Position numbers and translations under genes: made by a program | Shown here: positions 8,977 through 18,302 of the stretch, one piece after another | Layout of the letters: each line of letters begins with the position of its first letter | Position numbering within the stretch: position 1 is the first letter of the stretch | Assembly (NCBI RefSeq): GCF_037943105.1 | Contig: NZ_CP149803.1 | Coordinates: 3,018,001-3,082,000 of the forward strand | DNA: 64,000 nt | Source: Pseudomonas sp. TMP9 | GTDB taxonomy: Bacteria; Pseudomonadota; Gammaproteobacteria; Pseudomonadales; Pseudomonadaceae | Direction of reading: 5' to 3' | The notes under the pieces: generated by a model | The model's database searches: none | The model's input: only the letters and a program-made list of their open reading frames with translations | What the model was told of the DNA's origin: nothing

Positions 8977-10525
8977 CTTGCTGCGTTAACCAGCCCTGCA
9001 CGCGCTGGGCGAAGCCGCAGAAGTGCTGATATTGGCGATCACCCAAGGCGAGCATGGCGTAACGCAAATGCTCAAGACCCATGGTTTGACCGAGCAGTTT
9101 GCGCTCAAAGCCACGCGCACTGTCGGGGGCGTCGCCCTCGCCAAAGGTGCTGACGACAAACAGCGCGTGATGCGCTTGGCGCAACATCGGCTCAGTGAGT
9201 GTGGCTAAAGGCTGCACGCTCACCGTCAGCCCGACGCTCTGCAGTTGCCCAGCTGTTTGCCACGCTAACCGCTCGGCAAAACCACTTTGGCTGGCAAACC
9301 CGATCAACCAGCTGCCCGCGTGTTCGACGCTCGGCTGCACGGCGCCGCGCGCTTGCAGCATCGCGCGCTTTTTGCGCCGACGGTCGAGGTACAACAACCA
9401 ACCGGTAATGGCGAACAGCGGCATCGCCAGGCTGGCCATAAACATCAGGATGCGTCCGGTCAGGCCGAAGTAGCTGCCCACATGCAAGGCATACACGCTG
9501 CTTAGCAATTGGTCGCCAAATGCCTGTTGTTCGTAGCGTTTATGCCGGCCCGGCGCACCGCTTAAAGGATCGAGCTCCAGCTGATTGAACGCGCGCTCAT
9601 GCGCCGCGCCAATGGGCAAATAGGACACCATGACCGGCTGACCAGCCGCTGTCGGCAGGCGCAGGCTATAAGTCAGCTGAGCACCGGCCTCATGCTGGAA
9701 CGCCGTCCATACCACCGGCAGATTAACCACAGGCAAAGCCCCAACAGGCGGCGGGCCGCCCTTTGCACCACGCTGCTGACCATGCGTCTCAGCGCTGAGC
9801 AGCGCCGTGGCCCCTTCGCGGTACCAGTCGTAGGACCAATACAAGCCCGTCAGCGCAGCCAGTAAATACAGCGCCAGGCACCAGGTGCCGGCCACTGCGT
9901 GCAGATCCCAATTGAAGCTACGGCCTTTGCGCGCCCAGTCCAGCGTCAACCAGGCACGCCAACTGCTGACCTGCCGCGGCCAGCGCAGGTACAGCCCCGA
10001 CAGGCACATAAACAGCAACATCAGGGTGCTGGCCGCTGTGACCTGCTTGCCGTATTCACCCATGGCGAGAAAGCGGTGCAGTTTCAGCATTAAATCGAAG
10101 AAGCCCTGCCCGCGCGGCTCACTCAGCAGCTCAGCACTGCGGGCATCGAAGTAACGCGAAGGGCCGCGACGCTCGCCTGGCTTAGGCGCAAAGAACACCC
10201 GACCAACGCGTTCGCCTTGTCCATCCAGCGACAAACCAATCACCGCCTGCTGGCCCGCCGCCGCAAGCATTGGCACCAGCTGCACAGGCGACAGTGCTGG
10301 GCTGTCGCCCACCTCGCGCTGAAACATCTGCGGGTTAAGCGCATGTATCAGCTCGTCTTGGAACGAGTAGGCCGCACCCGTCACGCCCATCAGGGCCAAC
10401 ACCAAACCGGCAGTGATGCCGAACAACCAATGCAGCTGGAACAGGATTTTCTTTAACACGCGACAGATACCAGGCAGGGGTAGCGGGGCGACGATTTTTA
10501 GGGGTTGCCCATCACCTTGAATCAT
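8894..10525 (-). CDS. N-terminal half of PepSY-TM/flavodoxin reductase (frameshifted)
   Basis: Inner-membrane iron-reductase-like protein. The PepSY_TM part has membrane helices near the start ([20 protein letters not shown]), the middle, and before residue 410. A flavodoxin domain follows from about residue 425, with the FMN loop [13 protein letters not shown] and the [13 protein letters not shown] block. The frame ends abruptly just after SWQRQAR, where the FAD/NADPH domain should begin; that domain continues in another frame downstream. The family normally starts close to a GTG at 10459 ([11 protein letters not shown]), so the first 22 residues may not be translated. It lies downstream of a TonB receptor with a Fur-like site. 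The likely role is reduction of ferric siderophore or ferric iron, if intact. Confidence 0.82.
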   Translation of the reverse strand: MIQGDGQPLKIVAPLPLPGICRVLKKILFQLHWLFGITAGLVLALMGVTGAAYSFQDELIHALNPQMFQREVGDSPALSPVQLVPMLAAAGQQAVIGLSLDGQGERVGRVFFAPKPGERRGPSRYFDARSAELLSEPRGQGFFDLMLKLHRFLAMGEYGKQVTAASTLMLLFMCLSGLYLRWPRQVSSWRAWLTLDWARKGRSFNWDLHAVAGTWCLALYLLAALTGLYWSYDWYREGATALLSAETHGQQRGAKGGPPPVGALPVVNLPVVWTAFQHEAGAQLTYSLRLPTAAGQPVMVSYLPIGAAHERAFNQLELDPLSGAPGRHKRYEQQAFGDQLLSSVYALHVGSYFGLTGRILMFMASLAMPLFAITGWLLYLDRRRKKRAMLQARGAVQPSVEHAGSWLIGFASQSGFAERLAWQTAGQLQSVGLTVSVQPLATLTEPMLRQAHHALFVVSTFGEGDAPDSARGFERKLLGQTMGLEHLRYAMLALGDRQYQHFCGFAQRVQGWLTQQGAQRLFEAVQVDAGDATALASWQRQAR

Positions 10526-10571
10526 TTACAACGCTCAGAATTGAGCCGCAGATTGATACGACAAACAGCAG

Positions 10572-10594
10572 AAAACCGCCCAATTGGGCGGTTT
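10572..10594 (-). terminator. intrinsic terminator after the TonB receptor
   Basis: AACCGCCC and GGGCGGTT arms with an AATT loop, followed on the minus strand by TTTTC. It lies 49 bases after the TonB-receptor stop and before the reductase gene, so the two may be separate transcripts or partly attenuated. Confidence 0.7.
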
Positions 10595-10642
10595 GCGGCC
10601 ATATTGCTACTGAGGGCGGCGACTAAGCCGCCGCGTACCTAG

Positions 10643-12793
10643 TCAGAAAGACACATTGGCACTCAAGCCAAAGGCCAGCGGCGAGCCCGGTGTAATGTTG
10701 TTGTTGTTATGCGCCGAGGCGTAATACGCTTCGTTAAGCAGGTTTTCCACGTTCAACTGCAGGCGCAACTGCGGGCTGACAGTGTAGTAAACCGCCGCAT
10801 CGACACGGGTAAAGCTTGGCAGTACCACCTTGTTATCTGACGCAGCGAACACGTCGCTCTGATGGACAACGCCCAGACCAAGACCCCACTGCGGGTTAAA
10901 GTCATAGCGGTTCCAAAGCGAGAAAGAATCGCGCGGCACTTGAGCGATTTCGTTGCCCTCCAAGCCTGGCGTCTGCAGCTCACTGTCTTGATAGGCGTAG
11001 CCGCCTGTCACCTTCCAGGCATCGGTCAGGTTGCCTGTGAGGCCTAACTCCAGCCCGCGCACGCGCTGCCCATCAACCAGAATCGAGCGTGTCGGGTCGC
11101 TCGGGTCAGTGGTGGCGACGTTGCTACGCTCCAGGTTGTACACAGCCACTGTCGCCGCCAAACGCGGGTTAATGTCCCATTTGGCGCCGATCTCGCGGTT
11201 GGTAAACTCCTCAGGTTCCAGCGAGCGGGTGCTGGCAGTCAGCGAAGAAAGCTGCTCACCTGAGCGCGGCACGTAGGCAATGGAGTAGCTAGTATAGAAA
11301 GACAGATTATCCAGCGGCTTGTAGATCAACCCGGCGCGGGGTGAAAACAAATCATCCGAGCTGGACAGCTTGCTGTGTACGCCGCCTTTATAGTCATCAA
11401 GATCGACCCGGAAATTGTCGTACCGCACACCAAGCAACAGCTCCCACTGCGAGTTAAGTTCAATCTGATCTTGCAGGTACAACGCGCTGTTGTTGGCGAC
11501 GCTCTCATTTTCAGCATCGCTGGCGCTGTGATTGAAGACCACCGGCCCTCGATAGAGGCTGTCCTGCAGCGTCACAAACGTATTTTTCTGCGTACCAGCC
11601 GCATTGAAGTAACCCGTTTCGCGGAAATTCTCCGTCACCTGCCGGCTCAACTCTGCGCCAACCAGTAAGGTGTGCTCGAAGCCCAACGCTTGACCGATAA
11701 TGGTCAGGTCCGTCTGGTTGATCAGGTTCTTGCGATCCGTCGCGTTGTTGTAAGCGCCCAACTGCACCCGATTGGTGGTCGCGTTGTAAGCGCCCGATGC
11801 ATAGACGTTTTGATAGAACTTTGAGTAGTCCGCATAGCGGGTCTGGTTGGTCAGCTGCATGCCATTGCCAAAGTCATGGGTAATGCGAGCGTTCAACGCA
11901 TCCACTTCGACAGTAGAGAAACTTTCGTCCGGGCTACCGAAGTACTGGGACTCGTTGACCTTCAGAGGCTTACCAAGGCTGCGACCCGCCTGGGTGAATG
12001 ATGGGATGCCACGATCGACGGTACGGTCATCCTCAAAGTGCTCGTAACCGACTTCGATCATGGTCGACTCATTCAGTGCAAAGCTGGCCGTCGGGTTAAT
12101 CGCCCAGCGTTCCAACTGCCCGTAATCACGGTAACTGTTGGAGTCTTCGAACAGCGCAGTCAGGCGCAACGCTAGACGATCATTAACAGCCTGATTGACG
12201 TCGCCCGTAATCCGCCGATTATCCCAAGAGCCATAGGTAAGCCCGAGTTCATGGCCAGCGGTCCAGTTGGCCTGCTTGGTTACCCGATTAATCAGACCAC
12301 CACTGCCGCCGCGGCCGAAAACCATACCATTCGGGCCTTTCAGCACCTCCACCCGCTCGACGTTGTACAGGTCACGAAAGTACTGCACGTCATCGCGCAT
12401 ACCGTCGACAAAGAAATCCGCAGTGGTGGCATTGCCGCGCAGGATAGGCGCATCACGATGGCCCTCCCCCTGTGCCATTTGCACACCCGGCACGTAGCGC
12501 ACCACATCGGCCATGCCCTGCATGGACTGATCACGAATCTGCTCGTCAGTCACCACACTGATGGCCTGCGGCACATTGCGCAGCAGCGTATCAGTCTTGG
12601 TAGCCGTACGAGTCTTTTGGACACCATAGGCATTACGCTCCTGCACGACCTGCATGGGCTCCAGCGTAATACTGTCCTTTTCAGCCGCGATAAGTGGCTG
12701 TGCCGAAACGAGTAGCAGGCTGGCGGACGCAATAGCACGGCCCAACAAACGACGCTGCCACAGACCGCCCATACCTTTGTCACACTTGCGCAT
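10643..12793 (-). CDS. TonB-dependent siderophore receptor
   Basis: Outer-membrane receptor of 716 residues, likely for a catecholate-type ferric siderophore. The ATG at 12793 follows an AAGGGTG site at good spacing; the frame is open three codons further to a GTG. A signal peptide is visible (MRKCDKGM... hydrophobic stretch ...QPLIA, cut before AEKDS). The plug domain carries the TonB-box region, VPQAISVVTDEQIRDQ and the DGMRDDVQYFRDLYNVERVEVLKGP block. The barrel ends in the usual aromatic residue, ANVSF. A Fur-like box lies 38 bases upstream of the start. Its neighbourhood resembles piuA/piuB of P. aeruginosa, but I cannot name the ligand. Confidence 0.92.
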   Translation of the reverse strand: MRKCDKGMGGLWQRRLLGRAIASASLLLVSAQPLIAAEKDSITLEPMQVVQERNAYGVQKTRTATKTDTLLRNVPQAISVVTDEQIRDQSMQGMADVVRYVPGVQMAQGEGHRDAPILRGNATTADFFVDGMRDDVQYFRDLYNVERVEVLKGPNGMVFGRGGSGGLINRVTKQANWTAGHELGLTYGSWDNRRITGDVNQAVNDRLALRLTALFEDSNSYRDYGQLERWAINPTASFALNESTMIEVGYEHFEDDRTVDRGIPSFTQAGRSLGKPLKVNESQYFGSPDESFSTVEVDALNARITHDFGNGMQLTNQTRYADYSKFYQNVYASGAYNATTNRVQLGAYNNATDRKNLINQTDLTIIGQALGFEHTLLVGAELSRQVTENFRETGYFNAAGTQKNTFVTLQDSLYRGPVVFNHSASDAENESVANNSALYLQDQIELNSQWELLLGVRYDNFRVDLDDYKGGVHSKLSSSDDLFSPRAGLIYKPLDNLSFYTSYSIAYVPRSGEQLSSLTASTRSLEPEEFTNREIGAKWDINPRLAATVAVYNLERSNVATTDPSDPTRSILVDGQRVRGLELGLTGNLTDAWKVTGGYAYQDSELQTPGLEGNEIAQVPRDSFSLWNRYDFNPQWGLGLGVVHQSDVFAASDNKVVLPSFTRVDAAVYYTVSPQLRLQLNVENLLNEAYYASAHNNNNITPGSPLAFGLSANVSF

Positions 12794-12830
12794 GAGAATC
12801 ACCCTTATTTAAAAGAGTGGCGATTCTATT

Positions 12831-12845
12831 CGATAACTATTCTCA
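12831..12845 (-). promoter_or_regulatory. Fur box upstream of the TonB receptor
   Basis: On the minus strand the bases read TGAGAATAGTTATCG, which match 12 of 14 informative positions of the 7-1-7 Fur motif TGATAAT-N-ATTATCA. The site lies 38 bases before the receptor start codon, in an AT-rich stretch suited to a promoter. Iron-dependent repression is inferred from this and from the receptor family. Confidence 0.65.
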
Positions 12846-13103
12846 ATCAATAGTAATTTGCATGTTTATTCGCGTGAATTTCTCGTTAGCTCCGCTTCCC
12901 TCAGCGTGCAATCGCCCCTACTGCCGACCAGACCGCCTCAGGTCGGCCAACTTGGCCGGCGGCGCGAAAGCTGCGCACTTACTCAACGCCGCACCACGGC
13001 GAGTATCGTCATTACCGACCTGTGCAAACAATGAGTGGCCGCTCAAAAATTGCAGCACAAGCCGCCCAACTTGGCGCCAAACACAGGCTGGTTTAAGCAC
13101 TAA
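12846..13103. other. intergenic region, no gene seen
   Basis: About 260 bases between the Fur box and the end of the monooxygenase gene. I see no convincing coding frame. A short GC-rich palindromic stretch (GGTCGGCCAACTTGGCCGGC) is present near 12940-12960, without a T-tract. Confidence 0.5.
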
Positions 13104-14492
13104 TCAGCTGGCTACATCCCTCTTAGGTGTTTCTGCCACAACCGCATAGTCGTGGCTGAGGAAGTGCTCCAGCGAATCATCGAGAATTTCCAGCCACGGG
13201 GCTGGTAATTCGGGGGCGGCAGTCCCGGTGACGGTCGAGGTGTAGCAGTGGTTGCGGTAGCCCATGATGTCGGCCTTTTTGTCCTGCTTCCAGCGCTTGA
13301 ACAACTCGCCTTGGGCCTCGACAGCAAACTCGGGGTAGTCGGTCGGCTGCAACAAATCGCGCACATAAGCGGCTTGGAAGTCGATTTCCGCGCTGGCGTT
13401 TTTCAAGGCTTCTTCGCGGCCCAACCACGCCTGCATGTCCGCCTGCATCGCCGGTGCATCCGGCAAAGGAATTCGCCCCAGCATCACGTCGCGGGCATAC
13501 CAGGCTTGGGCGTCGAACATGTTGAAGGTGAAGTACTGGTCCTGCATACCGAGGTAGATCAACCGTGGGTTGCCCTCCCAGAAGATGCCCTTGTACAGGC
13601 TCTGCGGGTACAGCCGGTTATGGGTTTGCAGGCGCAAGTCGTCCGGCAAGAAGGGGAAGCTGTGCTGGTAGCCGGTGCAGAGAATGATCGCATCCACTGC
13701 TTTGCTGCTGCCGTCATTAAAATGCGCCACGTTGCCATCAAGGCGCTCCAGCAGCGGCACTTCAGTAATGCCGGCGGGCCAGTCGTAACCCATCGGCCTG
13801 GAGCGGTAGCTGAATGTCACCGACTTTGCACCGTATTTGTGGCATTGGGTGCCAATGTCTTCAGCCGAATAACTGCTGCCGACCAGCAGCAAGTCTTTGT
13901 CCTTGAACTCCAGCGCATCGCGGAAGTCGTGAGCATGCAGCACCCGCCCAGGAAAACGCTCGACGCCCGGGAAATATGGCACGTTCGGTGTGGAGAAGTG
14001 CCCAGTGGCGACCACCACGAAATCGAATTCTTCGGTGCAAAGCTGGTCGGTTACGTGGTCCATGACCGTGACGCTGAAGCGTTGCGTCTGTTCATCGAAG
14101 CTGACCCAACGCACGGCTGTTTCAAAGCGGATGTGCTGGCGCACATCGTTGCGCTCAATGCGCCCCATCACGTAGTTCTTCAGCACTTCACGCGGCGGGT
14201 AGGAGGGGATGGCGCGACCAAAGTGCTCATCGAAGGAGTAGTCGGCAAATTCCAGACATTCCTTGGGCCCGTTGGACCACAGGTAACGGTACATGCTGCC
14301 GTGCACCGGCTCACCGTGTTTATCCAGGCCGGTGCGCCAGGTGTAATTCCACATACCGCCGAGGTCACTCTGCTTCTCGAAACAGACGATTTCAGGCATT
14401 GCTTCATGCGCGGCAAGCTGAACGGAAACAAAAGATCGAAGTTGTGCGAGCCCGCTGGGGCCGGCCCCAAGAATAGCGATTTTCAGGGACAA
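13104..14492 (-). CDS. flavin-containing monooxygenase, trimethylamine monooxygenase (Tmm)-like
   Basis: FAD- and NADPH-dependent monooxygenase of 462 residues. The FAD motif GAGPSG is at residues 9-14, the FMO signature appears as FPGRVLHAHDF near residue 180, and the NADPH motif as LLVGSSYSAED near residue 205. Blocks such as WNYTWRTGLDKHGEPVHGSM, SNGPKECLEFADY and FNMFDAQAWYARDV closely resemble marine bacterial Tmm, which oxidises trimethylamine to its N-oxide. The start is a TTG at 14492, preceded by GGAG at 6-base spacing; an upstream TTG at 14504 would overlap that site. It stands alone, upstream of no other methylamine gene. Substrate could be trimethylamine, another amine or a sulfide. 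Confidence 0.88.
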   Translation of the reverse strand: MSLKIAILGAGPSGLAQLRSFVSVQLAAHEAMPEIVCFEKQSDLGGMWNYTWRTGLDKHGEPVHGSMYRYLWSNGPKECLEFADYSFDEHFGRAIPSYPPREVLKNYVMGRIERNDVRQHIRFETAVRWVSFDEQTQRFSVTVMDHVTDQLCTEEFDFVVVATGHFSTPNVPYFPGVERFPGRVLHAHDFRDALEFKDKDLLLVGSSYSAEDIGTQCHKYGAKSVTFSYRSRPMGYDWPAGITEVPLLERLDGNVAHFNDGSSKAVDAIILCTGYQHSFPFLPDDLRLQTHNRLYPQSLYKGIFWEGNPRLIYLGMQDQYFTFNMFDAQAWYARDVMLGRIPLPDAPAMQADMQAWLGREEALKNASAEIDFQAAYVRDLLQPTDYPEFAVEAQGELFKRWKQDKKADIMGYRNHCYTSTVTGTAAPELPAPWLEILDDSLEHFLSHDYAVVAETPKRDVAS

Positions 14493-14730
14493 ACCTTTCT
14501 CCAATTTAGTTGAATGGCCTTTTTACCCTAACGTGCCGCACCGGCATGCTGCAAACCTGATCCCTGAACTTAAAGCCTGATGACTGCTTATTCACTGCAA
14601 AGTCGGATAATCACCAAACCACGCATACGCCCACCCCACGGCGGATGACGAACTTGGCCTGCCGCTGAAAGACCATGAAATATATTCATACACATTGCCA
14701 TTTCAACGACCCTGTAGCGCGGCCTGTAAA

Positions 14731-14757
14731 AAACAAAAAACCGCCCGTAAGCGGTTC
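14731..14757 (-). terminator. intrinsic terminator of speC
   Basis: Minus-strand stem AACCGC/GCGGTT with a 6-base loop, followed by TTTTTTGTTTTTT, 19 bases after the ornithine decarboxylase stop. Confidence 0.8.
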
Positions 14758-14775
14758 TTTGCACAGCACGCGCGA

Positions 14776-15939
14776 TTACAGGTAATACGACTTCAGCGGC
14801 GGAAAGCCATTGAACTCTACCGCGCTGTAGCTGGTGGTGTAAGCACCGGTGGACAACCAATACACACGGTCGCCGATGGCCAGATTCAGCGGCAGGCCGT
14901 ATTTGTAGTTCTCGTACATGATGTCGGCGCTGTCGCAGGTTGGGCCGGCGATGACCACCTCTTCCATCTCGCCCTTCTTCTCGGTGTAGAGGGGGAATTT
15001 GATCGCCTCGCCCATGGTTTCAATCAGGCCGCTGAACATGCCCACATCGACATACACCCAGCGCTCAACGGCGGTGCGCGATTTACGCGCCACCAGCACC
15101 ACTTCACTGACCAAAATGCCGGCGTTGGCGATCAGCGAACGGCCCGGCTCCAAGATGATTTCCGGCAGGTCGTCACCGAAGTCTTCCTTGAGGAAGCGGA
15201 TGATTTCCTCGGCGTACGTTTCCAGGCTGTTGGTACGGGTGATGTAGTTGGCCGGGAAGCCGCCACCCATATTGATCAGCTTAAGCTCGATGCCGTCTTC
15301 TTCCTTCAAGCGCTCGAAGATCACCTTAACCTTGGCAATCGCAGCGTCCCACACCGAGATATCCCGCTGCTGCGAACCGACGTGGAAGGAGATGCCATAA
15401 GGCACCAGACCCAGATCACGGGCCAGGATCAGCAAGTCCATGGCCATGTCAGTCTGGCAGCCGAACTTGCGCGACAGCGGCCAATCGGCCGTGGTCGAAC
15501 CTTCAGTCAGAATGCGTACATAAACCTTCGAGCCCGGCGCGGCCTTGGCAATATTGCGCAGGTCGGCTTCCGAGTCAGTGGCGAACATGCGCACGCCCTT
15601 CTCGAAAAAATAGCGGATGTCTTTGGCTTTCTTAATGGTGTTGCCGTAGCTGATGCGCTCCGGGCCGACGCCACGGCCCATGACCTTATCCAGCTCATAA
15701 ATAGAGGCGATATCGAAGCTGGAGCCTTTTTCCTTGAGCAGGTCGATGATCTCAACGGCCGGGTTGGCCTTAACCGCGTAATACACGCTGGCGAACTCGA
15801 AACCGGCGCGCAGGTCGTCGTAGGCCTGGCTGATAATCGCCGTATCAATCACCACAAACGGGGTTTCTTGCGTGTCGGCGAACGCCTTCATGCGCTGAAA
15901 CGTGGCGGGTGCGTAATAATCTTCGATCTTGATCGACAT
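14776..15939 (-). CDS. speC: ornithine decarboxylase (alanine-racemase-fold, type III)
   Basis: PLP-dependent decarboxylase making putrescine from ornithine, first step of polyamine synthesis. The 387-residue product has the PLP lysine at Lys57 in YYAVKANP, the HVGSQ motif, the glycine-rich phosphate loop INMGGGFPANY, EPGRSL, and the active-site cysteine in GPTCDSADIM. The ATG at 15939 follows GGAGACGAGC, a clear binding site; the frame opens 11 codons earlier without support. Length equals what I remember for P. aeruginosa SpeC. Some members of this family also use lysine. A 620-bp gap with a complex hairpin separates it from the divergent prfC. Confidence 0.92.
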   Translation of the reverse strand: MSIKIEDYYAPATFQRMKAFADTQETPFVVIDTAIISQAYDDLRAGFEFASVYYAVKANPAVEIIDLLKEKGSSFDIASIYELDKVMGRGVGPERISYGNTIKKAKDIRYFFEKGVRMFATDSEADLRNIAKAAPGSKVYVRILTEGSTTADWPLSRKFGCQTDMAMDLLILARDLGLVPYGISFHVGSQQRDISVWDAAIAKVKVIFERLKEEDGIELKLINMGGGFPANYITRTNSLETYAEEIIRFLKEDFGDDLPEIILEPGRSLIANAGILVSEVVLVARKSRTAVERWVYVDVGMFSGLIETMGEAIKFPLYTEKKGEMEEVVIAGPTCDSADIMYENYKYGLPLNLAIGDRVYWLSTGAYTTSYSAVEFNGFPPLKSYYL

Positions 15940-16177
15940 GCTCGTCTCCAAATGGCAAAACCAGAAACACAATGATTCGGGCAGCTAAACCAGGAACAGG
16001 TTCAGCTGCGTTTCAGGGGGTGGCCGCGAACGGCCCAGAACGTCTGATCAGTTTCCCCACTTTGGTTCGCCTACTTCCCAAGGCATGTCGCCGAGAATCA
16101 CTTTCTGACCACGTGAAACGCGATCTCTCGTCGGTTGAATCCGCTCAAGGTCGTCGCGAGCGCAGGTCAGGCAAGGC

Positions 16178-16236
16178 AAAAACCGGCGAGGGCGCGGAGT
16201 TTACGAGCTGTAAATGAGCAGCCCGAGCCGGTTTTT
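16178..16236. other. three-tier structured hairpin in the speC-prfC gap
   Basis: Nested pairing is visible: AAAAACCGGC (16178-16187) with GCCGGTTTTT (16227-16236), then GGGC (16190-16193) with GCCC (16221-16224), then TTTAC (16200-16204) with GTAAA (16210-16214) around a GAGCT loop. The element would end in U5 on either strand. It lies in the 622-bp non-coding region 15940-16561 between divergent speC and prfC. A short open frame across it (15972-16217) looks like a by-product. It may be a structured leader of speC, a small RNA or a bidirectional terminator. Confidence 0.6.
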
Positions 16237-16399
16237 AACGCAGCATGGCCAAGCGCAGCAAACATTGGGCAAATTCTCAGTACTTGAGCCGGATGGATCG
16301 TTGCAGCATGGACGTTCGGGCGCGCACTCTAGGGCTATGAGGGGTTGAGATCAATCAAAAATGCCGTGCTTTTGACCCCCTTTGTCGCCTTATTGATTG

Positions 16400-16426
16400 A
16401 ACGTTTTATATTCAAAACAAAACGTT
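16400..16426. promoter_or_regulatory. inverted repeat AACGTTTT-N11-AAAACGTT
   Basis: Eight-base arms at 16400-16407 and 16419-16426 with an 11-base spacer, in an AT-rich patch between speC and prfC. This could be an operator for either gene. A TATAAT at 16507-16512, 50 bases before prfC, is a plausible -10 element, though no good -35 precedes it. Confidence 0.4.
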
Positions 16427-16561
16427 ATGGAATGCTGCACAACGCGTTAAAAAACCGCCGTTTTACCCCCTGACTACAGGTCGCCGCGCGCAGTGGCGTT
16501 TACCGTTATAATCGCCGCCTTTTTTGACAGACCGACTATTGAGTCGACAGGTTCTCGCACA

Positions 16562-18145
16562 ATGACCCTCCAGGCCGCCGAAGTCGCCAAACGCCGCACG
16601 TTCGCGATCATTTCCCACCCCGACGCCGGTAAAACCACCATTACCGAAAAGCTGCTGCTGATGGGCAAGGCGATTTCAATCGCGGGCACGGTAAAGTCGC
16701 GTAAATCCGACCGCCATGCCACCTCCGACTGGATGGAAATGGAAAAGCAGCGCGGCATCTCAATCACCACCTCGGTGATGCAGTTCCCTTACCGCGATCA
16801 CATGATCAACCTGCTCGACACCCCCGGCCACGAAGACTTCTCGGAAGACACCTACCGCACCCTGACTGCAGTTGACAGCGCCCTGATGGTGCTCGACGGC
16901 GGTAAAGGTGTGGAGCCGCGCACCATCGCCCTGATGGATGTATGCCGCCTACGCGACACGCCCATCGTCAGCTTTATCAACAAACTCGACCGCGATATTC
17001 GCGACCCGATTGAACTGCTCGACGAGATCGAAGCGGTACTGAAAATCAAAGCCGCGCCGATCACCTGGCCGATTGGCTGCTACCGCGACTTCAAGGGTGT
17101 TTACCACCTGGCTGATGACTACATCATCGTTTACACCCCAGGCCACGGCCACGAGCGCACCGATGTAAAAATCATCGAAAAACTCGACTCCGACGAAGCC
17201 CGCGCCCACTTGGGTGATGAGTACGCGCGCTTCACCGAGCAGCTGGAATTGGTGCAGGGCGCTTGCCATGAATTCAACCAGCAAGAGTTTATGGACGGCC
17301 AACTGACCCCGGTATTCTTCGGCACCGCGCTGGGTAACTTCGGCGTCGACCATGTGCTCGATGCCGTGGTCAACTGGGCACCTAAGCCGCTGGCACGGGT
17401 GGCCAATGAGCGTACCGTGGAGCCGGTTGAAGAAAAGTTCGCCGGCTTTGTGTTCAAGATTCAAGCGAACATGGACCCCAAACACCGCGACCGCATCGCC
17501 TTTATGCGCATCTGCTCGGGTAAATACAGCCAGGGCATGAAAATGCGCCATGTGCGCACCGGTAAAGACGTGCGCATCGGCGATGCGCTGACCTTCTTCT
17601 CCAGCGAACGTGAAATGCTCGTAGAAGCCTTCGCCGGCGACATCATCGGCCTGCACAACCACGGCACCATCCAGATCGGCGACACCTTCACCGAAGGCGA
17701 AGCGCTGGGCTTTACCGGCATTCCACACTTCGCGCCGGAGCTGTTCCGCCGTGTGCGCCTGAAAGACCCGCTGAAATCCAAGCAACTGCGCCAAGGCTTG
17801 CAGCAGCTGGCCGAGGAAGGCGCCACTCAGGTGTTCTTCCCCGAGCGCAGCAACGACATCATCCTCGGCGCGGTCGGCGTGCTGCAGTTCGATGTGGTCG
17901 CCAGCCGCCTGAAAGAGGAATACAAGGTCGAGTGCGCTTACGAGCCGATCACCGTGTGGTCAGCGCGCTGGATCGAATGCAGCGACAAGAAGAAACTGGA
18001 GGAATTTTCCAACAAGGCAGTGGAAAACCTTGCTCTCGATGGCGGCGGCCATCTCACCTACCTGGCGCCAACACGGGTTAACCTGGCGTTGATGGAAGAA
18101 CGCTGGCCCGACGTGAAATTCCGCGCGACGCGCGAGCACCATTAA
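16562..18145 (+). CDS. prfC: peptide chain release factor 3
   Basis: RF3 is the class II GTPase that recycles RF1 and RF2 from the ribosome after termination. The 527-residue product has the G1 loop SHPDAGKTT, switch [10 protein letters not shown], and NKLD as G4. Length fits the family. The open frame reaches upstream to 16493, but the ATG at 16562 gives the expected start [17 protein letters not shown]. The gene is monocistronic here; a CCCTCTCCCGC hairpin 38 bases after the stop may act as terminator. Confidence 0.96.
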   Translation: MTLQAAEVAKRRTFAIISHPDAGKTTITEKLLLMGKAISIAGTVKSRKSDRHATSDWMEMEKQRGISITTSVMQFPYRDHMINLLDTPGHEDFSEDTYRTLTAVDSALMVLDGGKGVEPRTIALMDVCRLRDTPIVSFINKLDRDIRDPIELLDEIEAVLKIKAAPITWPIGCYRDFKGVYHLADDYIIVYTPGHGHERTDVKIIEKLDSDEARAHLGDEYARFTEQLELVQGACHEFNQQEFMDGQLTPVFFGTALGNFGVDHVLDAVVNWAPKPLARVANERTVEPVEEKFAGFVFKIQANMDPKHRDRIAFMRICSGKYSQGMKMRHVRTGKDVRIGDALTFFSSEREMLVEAFAGDIIGLHNHGTIQIGDTFTEGEALGFTGIPHFAPELFRRVRLKDPLKSKQLRQGLQQLAEEGATQVFFPERSNDIILGAVGVLQFDVVASRLKEEYKVECAYEPITVWSARWIECSDKKKLEEFSNKAVENLALDGGGHLTYLAPTRVNLALMEERWPDVKFRATREHH

Positions 18146-18183
18146 ACCCCGCCACCCCAAAAAAATTACCACCCTCTCTTCAA

Positions 18184-18207
18184 CCCTCTCCCGCCAGCGG
18201 GAGAGGG
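18184..18207. repeat. GAGAGGG-type inverted repeat after prfC
   Basis: Perfect arms CCCTCTCCCGC (18184-18194) and GCGGGAGAGGG (18197-18207) with a 2-base loop. Related copies occur at 18307-18347 and 62648-62684. Confidence 0.75.
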
Positions 18208-18302
18208 AGCTGAAACGCGACAAGCCGTCGATATGCTTCCTATCTCACGTGCGTTGGCGACACGCGATTTTGCGTCATGCATCCCCTACCAAATCGACAC
18301 GA

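Noticed and set aside
7936..10525. Programmed frameshift in the reductase
   Set aside because: No slippery heptamer or downstream stimulatory structure obvious near 8900-8925; a plain indel is simpler.
13248..14513. 421-codon plus-strand open frame opposite the monooxygenase
   Set aside because: Shadow of a well-recognised flavoprotein gene; no family-like sequence and no binding site.
14695..15975. 426-codon plus-strand open frame opposite speC
   Set aside because: Antisense shadow of a high-GC gene; the minus-strand ornithine decarboxylase explains the region.
15972..16217. 81-codon frame between speC and prfC
   Set aside because: It crosses the structured hairpin, lacks a binding site and looks like translated non-coding RNA or repeat.
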